Assembly (NCBI RefSeq): GCF_035594125.1
Contig: NC_087155.1
Location: 3,616,692-3,680,691, forward strand
Direction of reading: 5' to 3'
Source of the DNA: Scylla paramamosain
Lineage: Eukaryota; Arthropoda; Malacostraca; Decapoda; Portunidae
DNA: 64,000 bases
The notes under the pieces are model-generated. The model was not told where the DNA came from, made no database searches, and saw only the letters and a list, made by a program, of their open reading frames with translations. Every line of letters starts with the position of its first letter. Position 1 is the first letter of the stretch. This document shows, one piece after another, positions 11,693 through 22,629 of this stretch. The position numbers and the translations under genes were made by a program.

Positions 11693-11966
11693 GGAATGTG
11701 TTGACTAGGAGGGTTACCTTCTGTGGGTCATTAGGTAGTGGTGTGTTCCCATTATGGAGAGGCAGAGGTCGTTGTTTTTGTATGCCTGCCATGGCATGTA
11801 GGAAGTTTTAAGTGCATTTTGTGGAGAAGGAAAATGAGAGAGAGGAACAGTGGGATCCCCATGCCTTCATCTGGACCCGGAGGATAGTTTTAGCACAAAT
11901 GGCATCAAGACAGTGGTATTCACCCCTGAGGAGCTGGGTAGGTCTTCTACGCCAGCTGTTCCAGAC

Positions 11967-12827
11967 CTATCTGTGAGCACGTACCAGCCAGGCACAGTCT
12001 TCATTCCACCATGGTTTTCCAGGGTGGTGTAGGGAACGGCAGGTAGAGAGGTGGAAAACTGTGCTTATTGCTTCTACCAGAGTGTCTGCGATGTCAGAGG
12101 CTGCATCCTCTAGTGGAAAGGAGGAGGGATCTGGTAGATTGTGCAGGGCCCTTATGAATCCTGGCCAGCCTGATGATTGGAGTTTCCAGCATAGTAGGTA
12201 TCCTGGTTGAGGGTCTATGGGGACAATGGGAAGGGAGGCTAGGACAGGGAGATGAACACTGCCCATATATGAACCTATGAAAAAGGTGGCAGAAGGAAAG
12301 GTAGGGTCTCCAATGAAAAGGTCCAGTACTGCAGGAGCACCTATGTGTGGGTGGTAGCACGTGGGAAGGCCAGATGGGGAGAGGAGTGATAGATGAGTTG
12401 AGTCAAGGATAACTTGGAATAGTGTTCTGCCAGAGGTGTTAGTAAGATGAAGGGGCAGGTTAAGTTCCCAGCACAGGTGGTGTGCATTGAAGTCACCCAA
12501 AAGGACGACAGATGAAGGCAGGAGGGAGAGATAGTGGCTGAATTCTTGCTGCTTTGCCATTTCCAGAGGGTTGTAACAGATTGCCATCGATATCCACCCC
12601 CCGGCTGAAGTAGCCCTGGTGGCAGCTATCTCTAGGTGGCCATGGGGCCACTGTTGGAGACTGAGAGGGACATGGGTAAGAGTGTCCCTGATTGCCAGAA
12701 GGACACCACCACCATGACCCTGCAGTCTTTCCTTTTGGATGATTGTATATCTGGGCATGTGCAGAGAAGGCTGGTGGGTGAGCCATGTCTCACTCATTCC
12801 CACTACTGCAGGCAGTGTGTCCCACAA
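11967..12827 (-). pseudogene. LINE family 3 endonuclease (APE-like), 286-codon open frame
   Basis: An unbroken minus-strand frame holds the exonuclease-endonuclease-phosphatase fold motifs in order: G-M-S-E-T-W-L (catalytic Glu, about residue 11), G-G-G-V-L-L-A-I-R (about 40), L-L-G-D-F-N-A-H-H (Asp and Asn, about 110), A-V-L-D-L-F-I-G-D (about 165) and G-S-V-H-L-P-V-L (about 190). The last one is normally S-D-H-L-P; here the Asp is Val, which should remove the catalytic base. The distal segment H-H-P-G-K-P-W-W-N-E-D-C is the usual linker seen in I/R1-like ORF2. It is the best preserved part of this LINE. Confidence 0.8.
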
Positions 12828-13315
12828 GTCATTTTTAAACTCCTGTGTTTTTTGACGAGAAATCTAGCATTCATACTAAGAGGGAGAAGGCCATTATTGA
12901 AGGATAGCGATAGGATTGAGGAGAGAGTTAGCCAAATACTGGCTAGTATCTCTGGAATAGTTGTGCTTCGTTGATAGAGATGGTAGGCATCCAGGGGGAG
13001 AGTGAGTAGTCTCTTTAGTACTTCATGCAGTGGTGATGGGGATGTGTATGGGCCTGAGATGGGTTGATGTGCTGGAGTGTTAGGTGGTGGAAGGCATTCG
13101 ATGCTGTGTCGAGGTCCATGAATAGTGTTGTTGATGCTGGAAGCATGGTGAACAGTGCATAGGTTGAGGTTGCTGGGCAGGTGGTGGACTTCTGCTGTTA
13201 CTGTAAAGTGAGTACTATCAATGTGGGGGGATGAAGGGAGCCATTCCTCCCTCTGAGATGTTGGGTCAGCTGATTTGCAAGGAAGACGATGAGGACGTTT
13301 GAGGTTGAATTCTGG

Positions 13316-14440
13316 TTAGGAAGGTTGAGGAGGTGGCATTGCTGATGAGATTGTCTCTCTGGGGCAGGGGAAATCATCTTTAAGGTCCTGTAGGGCACCA
13401 TACCTGTTGTTGCAGGCCATCTGGGTGGGAGAAGTGCTGGCTGGAATTGGTTGATGGGGAGCTGGCTTGGATTTTGTGAGATGGAGCTGGTGAAGGCATT
13501 TATTGATTTCATAGAGAGACACCTGCTCTTCAGCTAAGTTGGAGTACATTTGTTGGGCCTCATGGTTGAACTGGCATTGTGGTGACCTGGGACCATGATG
13601 ACTGCTGCACTTGTCACATGTTCCTTCAGGGTTCTGATAAGTGTGGGGGACAATGCAGTGGGAGCAGCACACAGAGGAACGGCAGGTGTTAACAAAGTGG
13701 CCCACCCTCTGGCATGCCGGACAGCAGAGGATGAGGAGCAGCTAAGGTTGTGTCCAGTAAATTAATTGGTCTATTGACACTTTCTGAGGGAGGGGGCCTG
13801 ATATCTTGAGACGAATCCACTTACCAGTGGCAGAGCGAGGGAGGTGGTGAGGGTGGATCCATGTCAGCTCTTCAATGTCTGCACCTCCAGTGGCTTTAAT
13901 AGTGTTGCAGACCTCTGTGATATTGGTGTCATCAGCAAGAGGCCCTACCTTGCCATACTGGTAAGTGACAGTCTCCCTATCACCACAACAACAGGTGACC
14001 TGCCACTCACCCAGGGTGAAGGTATCTTCCTGCAGGGCTGGAACCTTGTGGATGTTGTTCTCCCATAGCGCAACCACAAGAGCAGAGCTGTTGCCAATGA
14101 AGCGAGTTTCCCCTCAGTTATGTATTTGGCCACTGGCAGTGTGGAGGGCAAAAGAGACATGGTTAGGGTTGGAAAACACCCTAACACCATTGCAGGCCCT
14201 GATGAAGGAGGCCTTGGTGGAAGTGTGGAGGGGCTGTTGTGTTCAGGAGGTGGTGTGTTGGGCCTTGCTTGTAAGTGGGACGTGGCATGTCATTTACTGC
14301 CAGGCAGAGGAGGGAAGAAAAACATCAATGTCCATATTTGCTGTAGCTGGCGTGGAGGTGGTGGTAGGTTCTATAATTTAATAGATCAGAATGGCAATGC
14401 ACTCTAGGAGAAATTATCACTATGGCTGGCTCCCAGACAT
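13316..14440 (-). pseudogene. LINE family 3 ORF1 (Gag-like, CCHC zinc knuckles)
   Basis: Likely starts at a minus-strand ATG near 14440 (M-S-G-S-Q-P then stop). The body is in frame from about 14080 to 13742 (E-W-Q-V-T-C..E-E-L-T-W-I-H..L-P-Q-K-V-S-I-D) and continues with a frame change into C-P-A-C-Q-R-V-G-H-F-V-N-T-C (about 13720-13680), a C-x2-C-x4-H-x4-C knuckle, then C-S-H-C..H..C and C-D-K-C..H..C. This order, an RNA-binding fold followed by three knuckles, is typical of ORF1 in I/R1/Jockey-type LINEs and gives the protein its nucleic-acid packaging role. Stops interrupt the N-terminal part, so it is a pseudogene. Confidence 0.7.
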
Positions 14441-14459
14441 CTTCACTACTGAGTTGTCA

Positions 14460-14834
14460 GTCTGGCAGTTAGTGAGCAAATCCCATGTTGTCTAATCCTT
14501 GTGTGTTCCTCACAGTCCAACAGGAAGTGTTTTCACACTTTGGTACAGTGTGAACCCCCTTCTATTTGTTTATGATGATGATTTTGATGCTGTGTTGCTT
14601 TTGCCTTTGTAACAGCAGCTCCTCAAAGTTTCATTGTTTTCTCTTTTTCTCTTACTCATAGTCCACATTTTCACATAATATTTCTTTATGCTGTGTTGTA
14701 TTATTATTAGGTGCATTCTTTGTGGCACAAAACTGCATAACTAGTTATGTCATTCTCATTAAGATGTGTGAGACTGGAATTCCTAACCTGATGAAGCAGT
14801 TCCTCTAGAATCAATTTCCTTATTCAAGAAAGTC
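14460..14834. other. Spacer, no gene recognised
   Basis: AT-rich sequence between the 5' end of LINE family 3 and the Harbinger element. No motif, RNA gene or open frame of note was found. Confidence 0.5.
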
Positions 14835-14837
14835 TTA

Positions 14838-15874
14838 GGCTGCGTTCCCACCAAGCCACTCAATTCCATTCAATTCCATTCAATTCACGTCATTCAATTC
14901 TTTTTCAATGAACACCGTTCCAACCAACGCCATCAGCTTACTTTTCATTCAGGTCATCTAGTATGCAATAAGCCTTCGTGCGAGATGGACGTCAGTGACC
15001 TAGCAAGAATAACATTGTTGTTGTTGCAGCGGCGTAGAAGGCGTAGGAAACAAAGGAATATGTGGATGCATCCCATTAATAGCAGGAGAGCACAATTTGG
15101 GACATTTGCACATTTGTTCCCAGATTTGCTCAATAATCCAGATAAATTTCATGATTTCTTCAGGATTGACAAGGAGAAATTTAAGCAGTTGGTCGAGTTA
15201 CTGAGGCTCTCCATTCAGAAGCAAAATACTAATTACCGTCGTGCTATTGAAGCAGAAGAAAGACTGGCCATTTATCTAAGGTAAGGCAATAACTTATAAA
15301 ACTCTTCAATAATTTGTTGAGCGTTTATTTAAATTGCAAATGAGCTAAACTTGATTTGAAATGTATATTGTTCCAATATTTATATATGGTGTTAATATTC
15401 AAAATAAATAAATACACAAGTAATATTGAACTAAAAACCTATTAAGGGAAATATTACACCATTCATTAGCTACATAATGAAAAATAAAAATAATGAAATG
15501 AAAATTACAGACTTTCACTTAACAATTAAAGGCAAGTTAATGCTTCAACAACACCTTACTAGTGTCTAAATGCAGCGTTTTATGATTACATGCTGACGCT
15601 GTTGCTTAATCAAATGCTGGTGTATCAAGGTCATGGAGTAATGACGTTTCATGACATTATTATTATAGTCGAATGATTGTCATTCAAGAGAGAAAAATGG
15701 AACCAGATGCATCATTGAATGAGAATGGCCAGGAATTGAATGGAATGGAATTGAATTGAATGACCCGGTGGGAATGCTTACATAGGAATTAACGTGATCC
15801 ATCATAGCCACTCATGAATGACAATGAATTGAATGGAATGGAATTGAATTGAATGGTTTGGTGGGAACGCACCC
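14838..15874 (+). mobile_element. PIF/Harbinger DNA transposon, internally deleted, 1037 bp
   Basis: Ends are GGCTGCGTTCCCACCAAGCC and, reverse-complemented, GGGTGCGTTCCCACCAAACC. The 3-bp duplication TTA (14835-14837 and 15875-15877) is the PIF/Harbinger signature. Long AATTC/CATTC-rich subterminal repeats (CATTCAATTC) follow the left end, and the matching right subterminal block is present twice (15715-15775 and 15812-15874). The transposase is reduced to one exon (14985-15284); the catalytic DDE exons are missing. Confidence 0.88.
14985..15284 (+). pseudogene. Harbinger (HARBI1-like) transposase first exon
   Basis: ATG at 14985 in a GAGATGG context opens a 99-codon frame: a short Leu run, seven near-continuous Arg/Lys residues (R-R-R-R-R-R-K), then W-M-H-P-I-N..F-G-T-F-A-H-L-F-P-D-L and the helical block F-R-I-D-K-E-K-F-K-Q-L-V-E-L-L..E-E-R-L-A-I-Y-L-R. 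This is the N-terminal layout of HARBI1-type nucleases. The frame ends exactly at a splice donor (CTAAG|GTAAGG at about 15281-15286), where family members usually continue with x-L-A-T-G. No later exon is inside the element, so this is a truncated remnant. Confidence 0.8.
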
Positions 15875-15877
15875 TTA

Positions 15878-16285
15878 CACTTGCTCCTCCCTTTTATTAA
15901 TTTGTAGACTAGTCCCTCACTCCCATTCCACTGCAGATCATCTCATCTTATAATATTACAGTAACTTGTGATATTTGTGATATAGTATTATACTAACCTG
16001 TACTACGTAATCATACATTATCATTCCCTGTTCTCATAACTACTAATTCATATTGTTCCTATCAATATTCTGCATAAGGTACTCACTTCAGTCATTACTA
16101 TTAGAACAGCTTCTCATAGTATTGAAATCTTGCTGACTGGTGTACCTACAGATCTGTGCTGCCCTTATATTCATAGAAATAACCTCTACTTGCCTATACA
16201 CATATGTCATGAAAGGGCAGCCAGCCAGGTAAGTCAACTAGGTGAGTTATGCTATCTATTGTGCATCTGCTTCTGCGCTTAGAAG
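15878..16285. other. Spacer, no gene recognised
   Basis: AT-rich unique-looking sequence between the Harbinger element and the first copy of the unassigned direct repeat. Nothing supported. Confidence 0.5.
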
Positions 16286-17062
16286 CATCTTCTTCGGTTC
16301 TCCACAAGCACCTCAGAAAGAGGGATTTTCCGATGCATTCCTTTCAAGCAGATCTGGGAGCTTCTGACACCTTACAGCTACCCTGGGCCAGAAGCTTTCT
16401 AAGAGCTTGCAAGAATCATGGGCAGGCAGCAGAGCAGAGTGAAAAGCACAGCTGCTCATGGGCAGCGACGCAAATGGGTAAAAACAAGCCAATGTGTATG
16501 TATTTTTTTTTTTTTTTCAAAATCTGGAACATACAGAATTATCAGCATACAAATCTGTAATGAGTGAAAACCATTATTAAAACTGTGTAGCGTGAATTGT
16601 TTTAATTAAGTGAATAGTAACATTTACTTACAATGAACTTGGAACAGTCAAGCTTTCCTGTGGCGTGCAGCATTCTGGCAGAGCAGATAAAGGTGCCTGA
16701 ATGCCCTTCCTGTCTTGGGCAACGACTTCAAACACATCATTGTATTTAGGTACAAGGCCATAATGCAGTGTGAGGTCATAACTGATACAACTAATTCACA
16801 CTAAAATACCCTGAAGAGTGGCTTGTATTTACGCAGCTGATGTGATGAAGTAGGACAGGTCTGAAGAAGCAATACACGGGATAGAACGTTCCCTTAATAT
16901 GGCGGAATCTGAGAACCAGGGTAAGGGACCTCGCTCTCTCCCCTGTGAATGACCTGTGATCTGAACGGCTGCTGGAAGTGCTCCCTACATTACAGATTCC
17001 CCTTACTCCATAATCACTAATAATAGACCATATTTTGTTATATTATAATACTTGCAGTCTCT
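16286..17062 (+). repeat. Unassigned repeat, copy 1 of a ~0.77 kb direct pair
   Basis: Aligns by eye along its length to 17885-18655. Shared blocks in the same order include CACAAGCACCTCAGAAA, GAGTGAAAACCATTATTAAA, TTAAGTGAATAGTAACATTT, GCCATAATGCAGTGTGA, ACAGGTCTGAAGAAGCAATA and ATACTTGCAGTCT. The copies differ by many substitutions and short indels (an A/T-run is expanded here near 16501-16517). No convincing protein frame, polymerase III box or terminal inverted repeat was seen. It could be a diverged LTR pair, a non-autonomous element or a local duplication. Confidence 0.8.
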
Positions 17063-17139
17063 CTTTTAACACAACATAACCTATGCATGTTGTGTTAAAA
17101 ACGAGAAAGGTAGAAAACGAGACATACTTTATTTAAACC

Positions 17140-17182
17140 TATAATAATAATAATGATAATAATAATAATAATAATAATAGGC

Positions 17183-17217
<35 letters not shown>

Positions 17218-17290
17218 GTGATAGTAGTAGTAGTAGTAATTGTTGTTGTTGTGGTAGCAGTAGTAGTAGTAGTAGTAACAGCAATAATAA

Positions 17291-17353
<63 letters not shown>
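17140..17353. repeat. Compound trinucleotide and (TA)n microsatellite
   Basis: (TAA)n blocks, then (TAG)n and (TTG)n patches, ending in a (AT)n run of about 60 bases at 17293-17353. Confidence 0.95.
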
Positions 17354-17356
<3 letters not shown>

Positions 17357-17884
17357 TCTTAATGAGGTCCTACAGTCTTAATGAGGTCATGCGGCCCTAG
17401 TAGTAATCCCCTTAGGGAGAGGGGAGACTTGTTCACACCCTTCTGCTGGCTGACCTGGCGCCACTCCTTATCATAAGAGTGAGTCTACTCCCTGATTTGG
17501 TATGTCGGGAAGGCAAGAGTATATTATATATTTTCAAATATAAGTAGCCCAGAAAATAGCCCAACTGCGGTAAAAAGAGCCCAAAAAGCGCTAAACCGCG
17601 GAAACCATATTTTTCACGCCCAATACCAGGAAAAAGAGCCCAATTGGGCGAGAAAACCACGGACCTGGCAACTCTGCTTTTAGATGCCATGAACTTCAAG
17701 GAGCGAGTGGTTAAGGCTGCTTCGGACCTGCGGTCTCTGTGAGTGACACATCACCAGTGAACTGTAGGACACTTTTTCCTTGGGCAATATGCCGGGCAAC
17801 CCTGCTGGTCTGTTCTTCAGTGGTTAAGTGGGTGGAGCTCCAAGGAGCTAATAATCTAAGCCCTTATGAGAACTGAAAACGCCT
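17354..17884. other. Spacer between the direct repeats, with GCCCAA-rich patch
   Basis: Unique-looking sequence. Between about 17545 and 17665 the hexamer AGCCCA/GCCCAA recurs five times, with the perfect palindrome GCCCAATTGGGC at 17638-17649, ending in ACCTGGCAACTCTGC. No open frame of interest. Confidence 0.5.
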
Positions 17885-18655
17885 TTATTCAGTTTTTCAC
17901 AAGCACCTCAGAAACCAGCATTTTCCGACACATTCTTTTCGCTCAGGTCTTCTGGAACCTTACAACTACCTCGGGACACAAGCTTCTAAAGCTCCCCTCA
18001 GGAATCAATGGCAGAAATAGGGGGCAGTGAGGTGGAGCAAAAGACAGCCATTCATGGGCAGTGATGCAAGCATGTTAGATGAAAACAAGCCGATGAGAGA
18101 GTATTGTTTTTTAATAAAATCTCAAACAAAGATTTTATTATTTGCATACAAGTCAGTCATGAGTGAAAACCATTATTAAAACTGTAGCGTAAATTGTTTT
18201 AAATTAAGTGAATAGTAACATTTTGCTTGCAATAAGCGTGGAACAGTCAAGCCTTCCAGCAGCATGCGGCATTCTGACAGGGCAGGTAATGGTGTCTGAA
18301 TGGCCTCCCTGTCTTGGGCCATGACTTCACACACATCATTGTGTTTTGGTATAATGCCATAATGCAGTGTGAAGTCATGACTGATACAACCAATTCACGC
18401 TAAAATGCTTAACAGAATGGTTTGTATTTGCACAGGTGATGAAAAAGGACAGGTCTGAAGAAGCAATACACAGGATAGAACATTGCCTTAACATAGCGGA
18501 ATCTTGAGGAGCGGGGCAACGAACCTGGCTTTTGCCCCTGCGAATGACCTGTTACCTGGACAGCTGCTAGACGTGCTCCCTACACTGTTTTCCCCTGCTC
18601 TATAATCGTTAATAATAGAACATATTAAATTATCATACTTGCAGTCTGTCTAGAT
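17885..18655 (+). repeat. Unassigned repeat, copy 2 of the ~0.77 kb direct pair
   Basis: Second copy of the 16286-17062 sequence in the same orientation, about 0.8 kb downstream. Divergence is scattered, not confined to CpG sites, which suggests an old duplication. The 3' limit is taken where both copies lose identity after ACTTGCAGTCT. Confidence 0.8.
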
Positions 18656-18820
18656 AGACTAGGATAATAAATAGGTGTACCTAAGAGATGGAACGCACCC
18701 AAAGCGCGGAAATAGTGTCATGGGACAAATAGCAAATAGGAAGGAAAAATTAAAATGAAGATAGTATAATTTAAATAGCAATCCGGCAAAATTACTTAAG
18801 ACTTGTCTAAATGAATGATC

Positions 18821-19460
<640 letters not shown>

Positions 19461-19690
19461 CAGTGGAACCTCCTTTTTCGAATTTAATTCCTCCCTGAAT
19501 GCTGTTCGAAATCCAAAATATTTGAATACAAACTATTTTCCCCATAGGAGTCAATGTAAAATAGATTATTGTATTTGTCGGCGCATTAGACGTACTTTTT
19601 TCTTGAAAAAAAATAATAATAATAATTACCGTGTGTCTAATGCGGTTGTATTACAGATGCCTAGGCCTGTAAGCCTATGGCCATAGCTGT
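19461..19690 (+). mobile_element. Left end of a CAGTGGAACCT-family DNA element
   Basis: CAGTGGAACCTCCTTTTTCG directly after TA (19459-19460), followed by about 110 bp matching the left end of the element at 44224 (shared CCCCATAGGA, CAATGTAAAATAGATTA). The right terminus was not found. It is probably truncated or buried by the (CT)n expansion that follows. Confidence 0.6.
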
Positions 19691-19736
19691 GGAGTTAAGG
19701 CAGTTGTACACTACGCACAAATATTGTTACTGAAAA

Positions 19737-19740
<4 letters not shown>

Positions 19741-19819
<79 letters not shown>

Positions 19820-19921
19820 TTCCTTCCTTCCTTCCTTTCCTCTCCTTTCCCTGGCCTCCTCTCCCTTCCTTCCCTGCCCTCTTCTCCCTTCCCTCCTCGC
19901 ACCATTTCCTGCCCCCCTCTC

Positions 19922-19997
<76 letters not shown>
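19741..19997. repeat. (CT)n / pyrimidine microsatellite
   Basis: (CT)n at 19741-19816, (TTCC)n and mixed C/T to 19924, then (TC)n at 19925-19997. Long Ser-Leu and Arg-Glu reading frames across it are repeat artefacts. Confidence 0.95.
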
Positions 19998-20000
<3 letters not shown>

Positions 20001-20341
20001 AAATAAGAGATGGGAAGGTGACAGGGAGGGAGGTTTGAGACAAGACGAAAGAGGAAGAGAAAAGGGAAAAGGGTAGGAATGGACATAGCTGGGGAAGGAC
20101 AGTACATTGGGGAAGGAATTGGGAAGGGTGAAGGAAGAGGATGGGGAGAAAGCAGAAAGAATAAATACAAGCAGCAAGGGTGAGGAGTGAGTGAAGAGTT
20201 AGAGGGAAAGGGGAAGTATTGAGAAATACGTATTCTCTTTTCCTGTCCCCCTATTCCTTGTCATTTTTCCTCCATCATCGCATTTTCATTCCTAATCAGT
20301 CTCATTCAATTTAGCAATCCAATTTAGCAATCCTCAGGATT

Positions 20342-20342
<1 letters not shown>
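19998..20342. repeat. Purine-rich flank shared with the (CT)n locus at 29.7 kb
   Basis: The sequence after the (CT)n run (GACAAATAAGAGATGGGAAG..TTTGAGACAAGACGAAAGA) matches the sequence near 30030-30090 (GACAGATAAGGGGGATGGAA..TTTGAGACCAGATGAAAGA). The two (CT)n loci thus belong to one dispersed repeat. Confidence 0.65.

Positions 20343-20390
<48 letters not shown>
20343..20390. repeat. (CT)n microsatellite at SINE 5' end
   Basis: 24 CT units ending directly at the SINE head. Confidence 0.9.
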
Positions 20391-20391
<1 letters not shown>

Positions 20392-20530
20392 GCATAGTGG
20401 TTAGCGCACTCGGCTCACAACCGAAGGGCCAGGGTGTGTCTCTTTACGCGTGTAGCCCCTGTTCACCTAGCAGTGAGTAGGTACGTGATGTAAGTCGAGT
20501 TGTGACCTCGTTGTCCTGTTGACCACTAAA
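20391..20530 (+). repeat. tRNA-derived SINE (tRNA-Val(CAC)-like head), 3' part truncated
   Basis: AGCATAGTGGTTAGCGCACT is an A-box-like tRNA head. TCGG-CTCACAA-CCGA forms an anticodon arm with a 7-nt loop and CAC anticodon. The B box is degraded (AGGGTGTGTCTCT where GGTTCGANTCC is expected). The body GTTCACCTAGCAGTGAGTAG is the SINE body I recall from decapod sequence. The missing acceptor stem and bad B box argue against a functional tRNA gene. Confidence 0.75.
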
Positions 20531-20639
20531 ACTGCGCCAAACGCTTCCAAGTCAACCTGACTCCAAAACGGCCAAGCATCATGCCGCTTCATGCTACTAG
20601 CACCTGTACTTCCTTAACTGTGGATGGCATATCAAAATG

Positions 20640-21710
20640 TAGCTCCAAACCTGTCCTCCCTTCTCTGTTGGCTATTCATAACGTTGTTGCTCTCAACAAA
20701 CTCTCCCTGACCCTCAGCTTCCTTACCATCCACTCCTGCCCTGACAAGTAGTGGGGCAACACATACACGACGGGCATAACCCTCCTTAACTACACTGACA
20801 GTTGTTGCAGCAGCTCCCAGCACAGGTGGTTCACCACGTGAGCAAACACCCACTGTGTCTGGCTCCTATGCACCCCTGAGGAAACTCCCACCTCCCCAGC
20901 AGAGTAGGAGTCAACCCGCCCTTGGAAGCGACCCCTGACACGCCAGACACAACTTGCTGGTGACCAGACTGAGTACCGGCACCCACATCCTCAACACCAG
21001 ATGACAACTCCGCCTGAGTGCCACCTCCAAGAGGCTCCGCAGGGTGAGGCAAACCATCAAATATACAACCCAAACTCATCACTCCACCCTCACCCTTGGC
21101 AACATTCTCCACAAAGTCGGCTGTTTTCTGCAGTGGCTCTGCAATTTTGCAGTCTGCCTCAGCACACTGACTCAAAGCCGAGTCTGACTCTGACTCATCA
21201 AAACTCTTGCCACCAGCGAGGCGTCTGGACACTCCACTGCGGCATCAAGACAAACACTGCGCACCTTTTGTGGTGGCCCTGCCTTACTGCAGTCGATCCC
21301 TGGAGTCACAGATCCCACGGGCACCCAACTCCAGGATGTTCGCCTCGCCTTTGGGTGAGTGACACAACAAACAGTCAGCATTTTCAGTAACCTCCACATC
21401 CGGGTCGGCGACCGCGGATGGAAGCTGCACCCAGATTCTTCCACCTGCCAGATCATTCCTCACAAGGAAATCAACACCAGACACTGGCAGGTCCTCTACT
21501 AGTGCCACCCGCACCTCCGCTGTCACTAGCGGGCATGATAGCGTAATCGCCGTGGCGAAGCTCTCTGTGGGGTCAATTCCCCGGCACCACACAGGCAACT
21601 CGTCTCCCAGTCACATTCCTGTCTCTCTGAAAACTGTAACGGGGTACGTAACCCCATAAATCTCAACAGTGCCCTGACAAGAATGGATGGCACCAATCTA
21701 ATTCAGACCT
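20640..21710 (-). pseudogene. Ty3/Gypsy-type retrotransposon remnant: aspartic protease region and downstream linker
   Basis: On the minus strand the frame near 21660 reads V-E-I-Y-G-V-T-Y-P-V-T-V-F-R-E-T-G-M, aligning with the x-V-T-V-L-R-D-T-G-A active-site strand of retropepsins, followed (21598-21284) by D-L-P-V-S-G-V-D-F-L-V-R-N-D-L-A-G-G-R, the 'L-P-V-x-G-V-x-x-x-L-G-N-D-L-A-G-G' signature after the flap. The catalytic Asp is Glu here, and an in-frame stop follows. A low-complexity acidic linker with several frames (21232-20831) leads toward the position where RT would follow, but RT is absent. Dead element; the superfamily call rests on these two motifs. Confidence 0.6.
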
Positions 21711-21849
21711 CACAGGGGACGGTGAGGTAACAACGGATGAGGTGGCGGCCACAACGGCTTTCGGAATGACTGGATACGCTGTAGAGGCTGGCATTTATGC
21801 CGTGAGTCTTGGTTGGCGTCGCTCTGGGTCGTAAGAGGCGCTGATTGCC

Positions 21850-22270
21850 TTGTACAGCATGACTAGTGGGCTCCTTCAACTTATATCGGCATGATGATGA
21901 TGAAGCTGCCTCGACGGCACTGTACATAAAAGAATTCAACCTCAAGCTCAATGTACAGGCTGAAAATTTACAGGGCTTGTCAAGCATGAGAAGGGACCAA
22001 GCACCATCGCCACAGAGGGAGCCTTTCAGCTAACCAGAGCCAACCAGTCAGCGTCTTCTGCCACCACTACACAAGGAGCCCACCAGTCGCACTGTACCAG
22101 CCAATGAGCGAGTCACGGCATAAATACCAACCTCCTCAGTGTGTCCAGTCATTCCATAGCTACTGAGGAAGGACTAAGGAACCCGAAATAGCGATATAGC
22201 AAGCATGACTAGCTATGGTGAAGTCAACCAAATTTCAAGAGGATAAGACTTGTTAGAAATAAAGAACATA
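21850..22270. repeat. Possible LTR or Penelope-like terminal segment
   Basis: GC-balanced block with a TATA-like GGCATAAATACC (about 22117), then CAGTCATTCC and ACTGAGGAAGGACTAAGGAA-CCCGAAATAG (22160-22190). The 'ACTGAGGAAG...CCGAAA' pattern is reminiscent of sequences I have seen in terminal repeats of Penelope-like elements and some LTRs. This is by recollection only and no second copy is in the window. Confidence 0.25.
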
Positions 22271-22369
22271 TCTTTGAGAAAATATTAAATAGCAATCACA
22301 TTTAATCAAACATTTGTAAGGGAGAATCTTTTGTCTGTATATACGCTCAATATAGCTATCAATATATCA

Positions 22370-22629
<260 letters not shown>

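Larger units (their letters stand above)
9200..14450 (-). mobile_element. LINE family 3 (zinc-knuckle ORF1 + APE-RT ORF2, I/R1/Nimb-like), near full length, split by MITE
   Basis: Minus-strand element of about 5.2 kb including a nested 734-bp MITE. In transcription order: ORF1 with an RNA-binding-like domain and three CCHC-type knuckles (14440-13316), an inter-ORF stretch (13310-12830), the endonuclease (12827-11967), RT (about 11692-10400) and a C-terminal region (10381 to about 9200, interrupted at 9633-10366). ORF1 knuckles plus APE endonuclease point to the I/R1/Nimb/Jockey assemblage. Scattered stops and frameshifts mark it as inactive. Its 3' end runs into LINE family 2 near 9200; no tail or target duplication was resolved. 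Confidence 0.8.

Noticed and set aside
16249..16560. 103-codon frame in copy 1 of the unassigned repeat
   Set aside because: Not preserved in copy 2 and ends in a poly-Phe homopolymer artefact.
19695..20177. Long Arg-Glu / Ser-Leu frames as proteins
   Set aside because: Translations of (CT)n/(GA)n microsatellites; the same applies to Tyr-Ile, Thr-His and poly-Ile frames elsewhere.
20391..20465. Functional tRNA-Val gene
   Set aside because: No acceptor stem, degraded B box and a SINE body directly attached.
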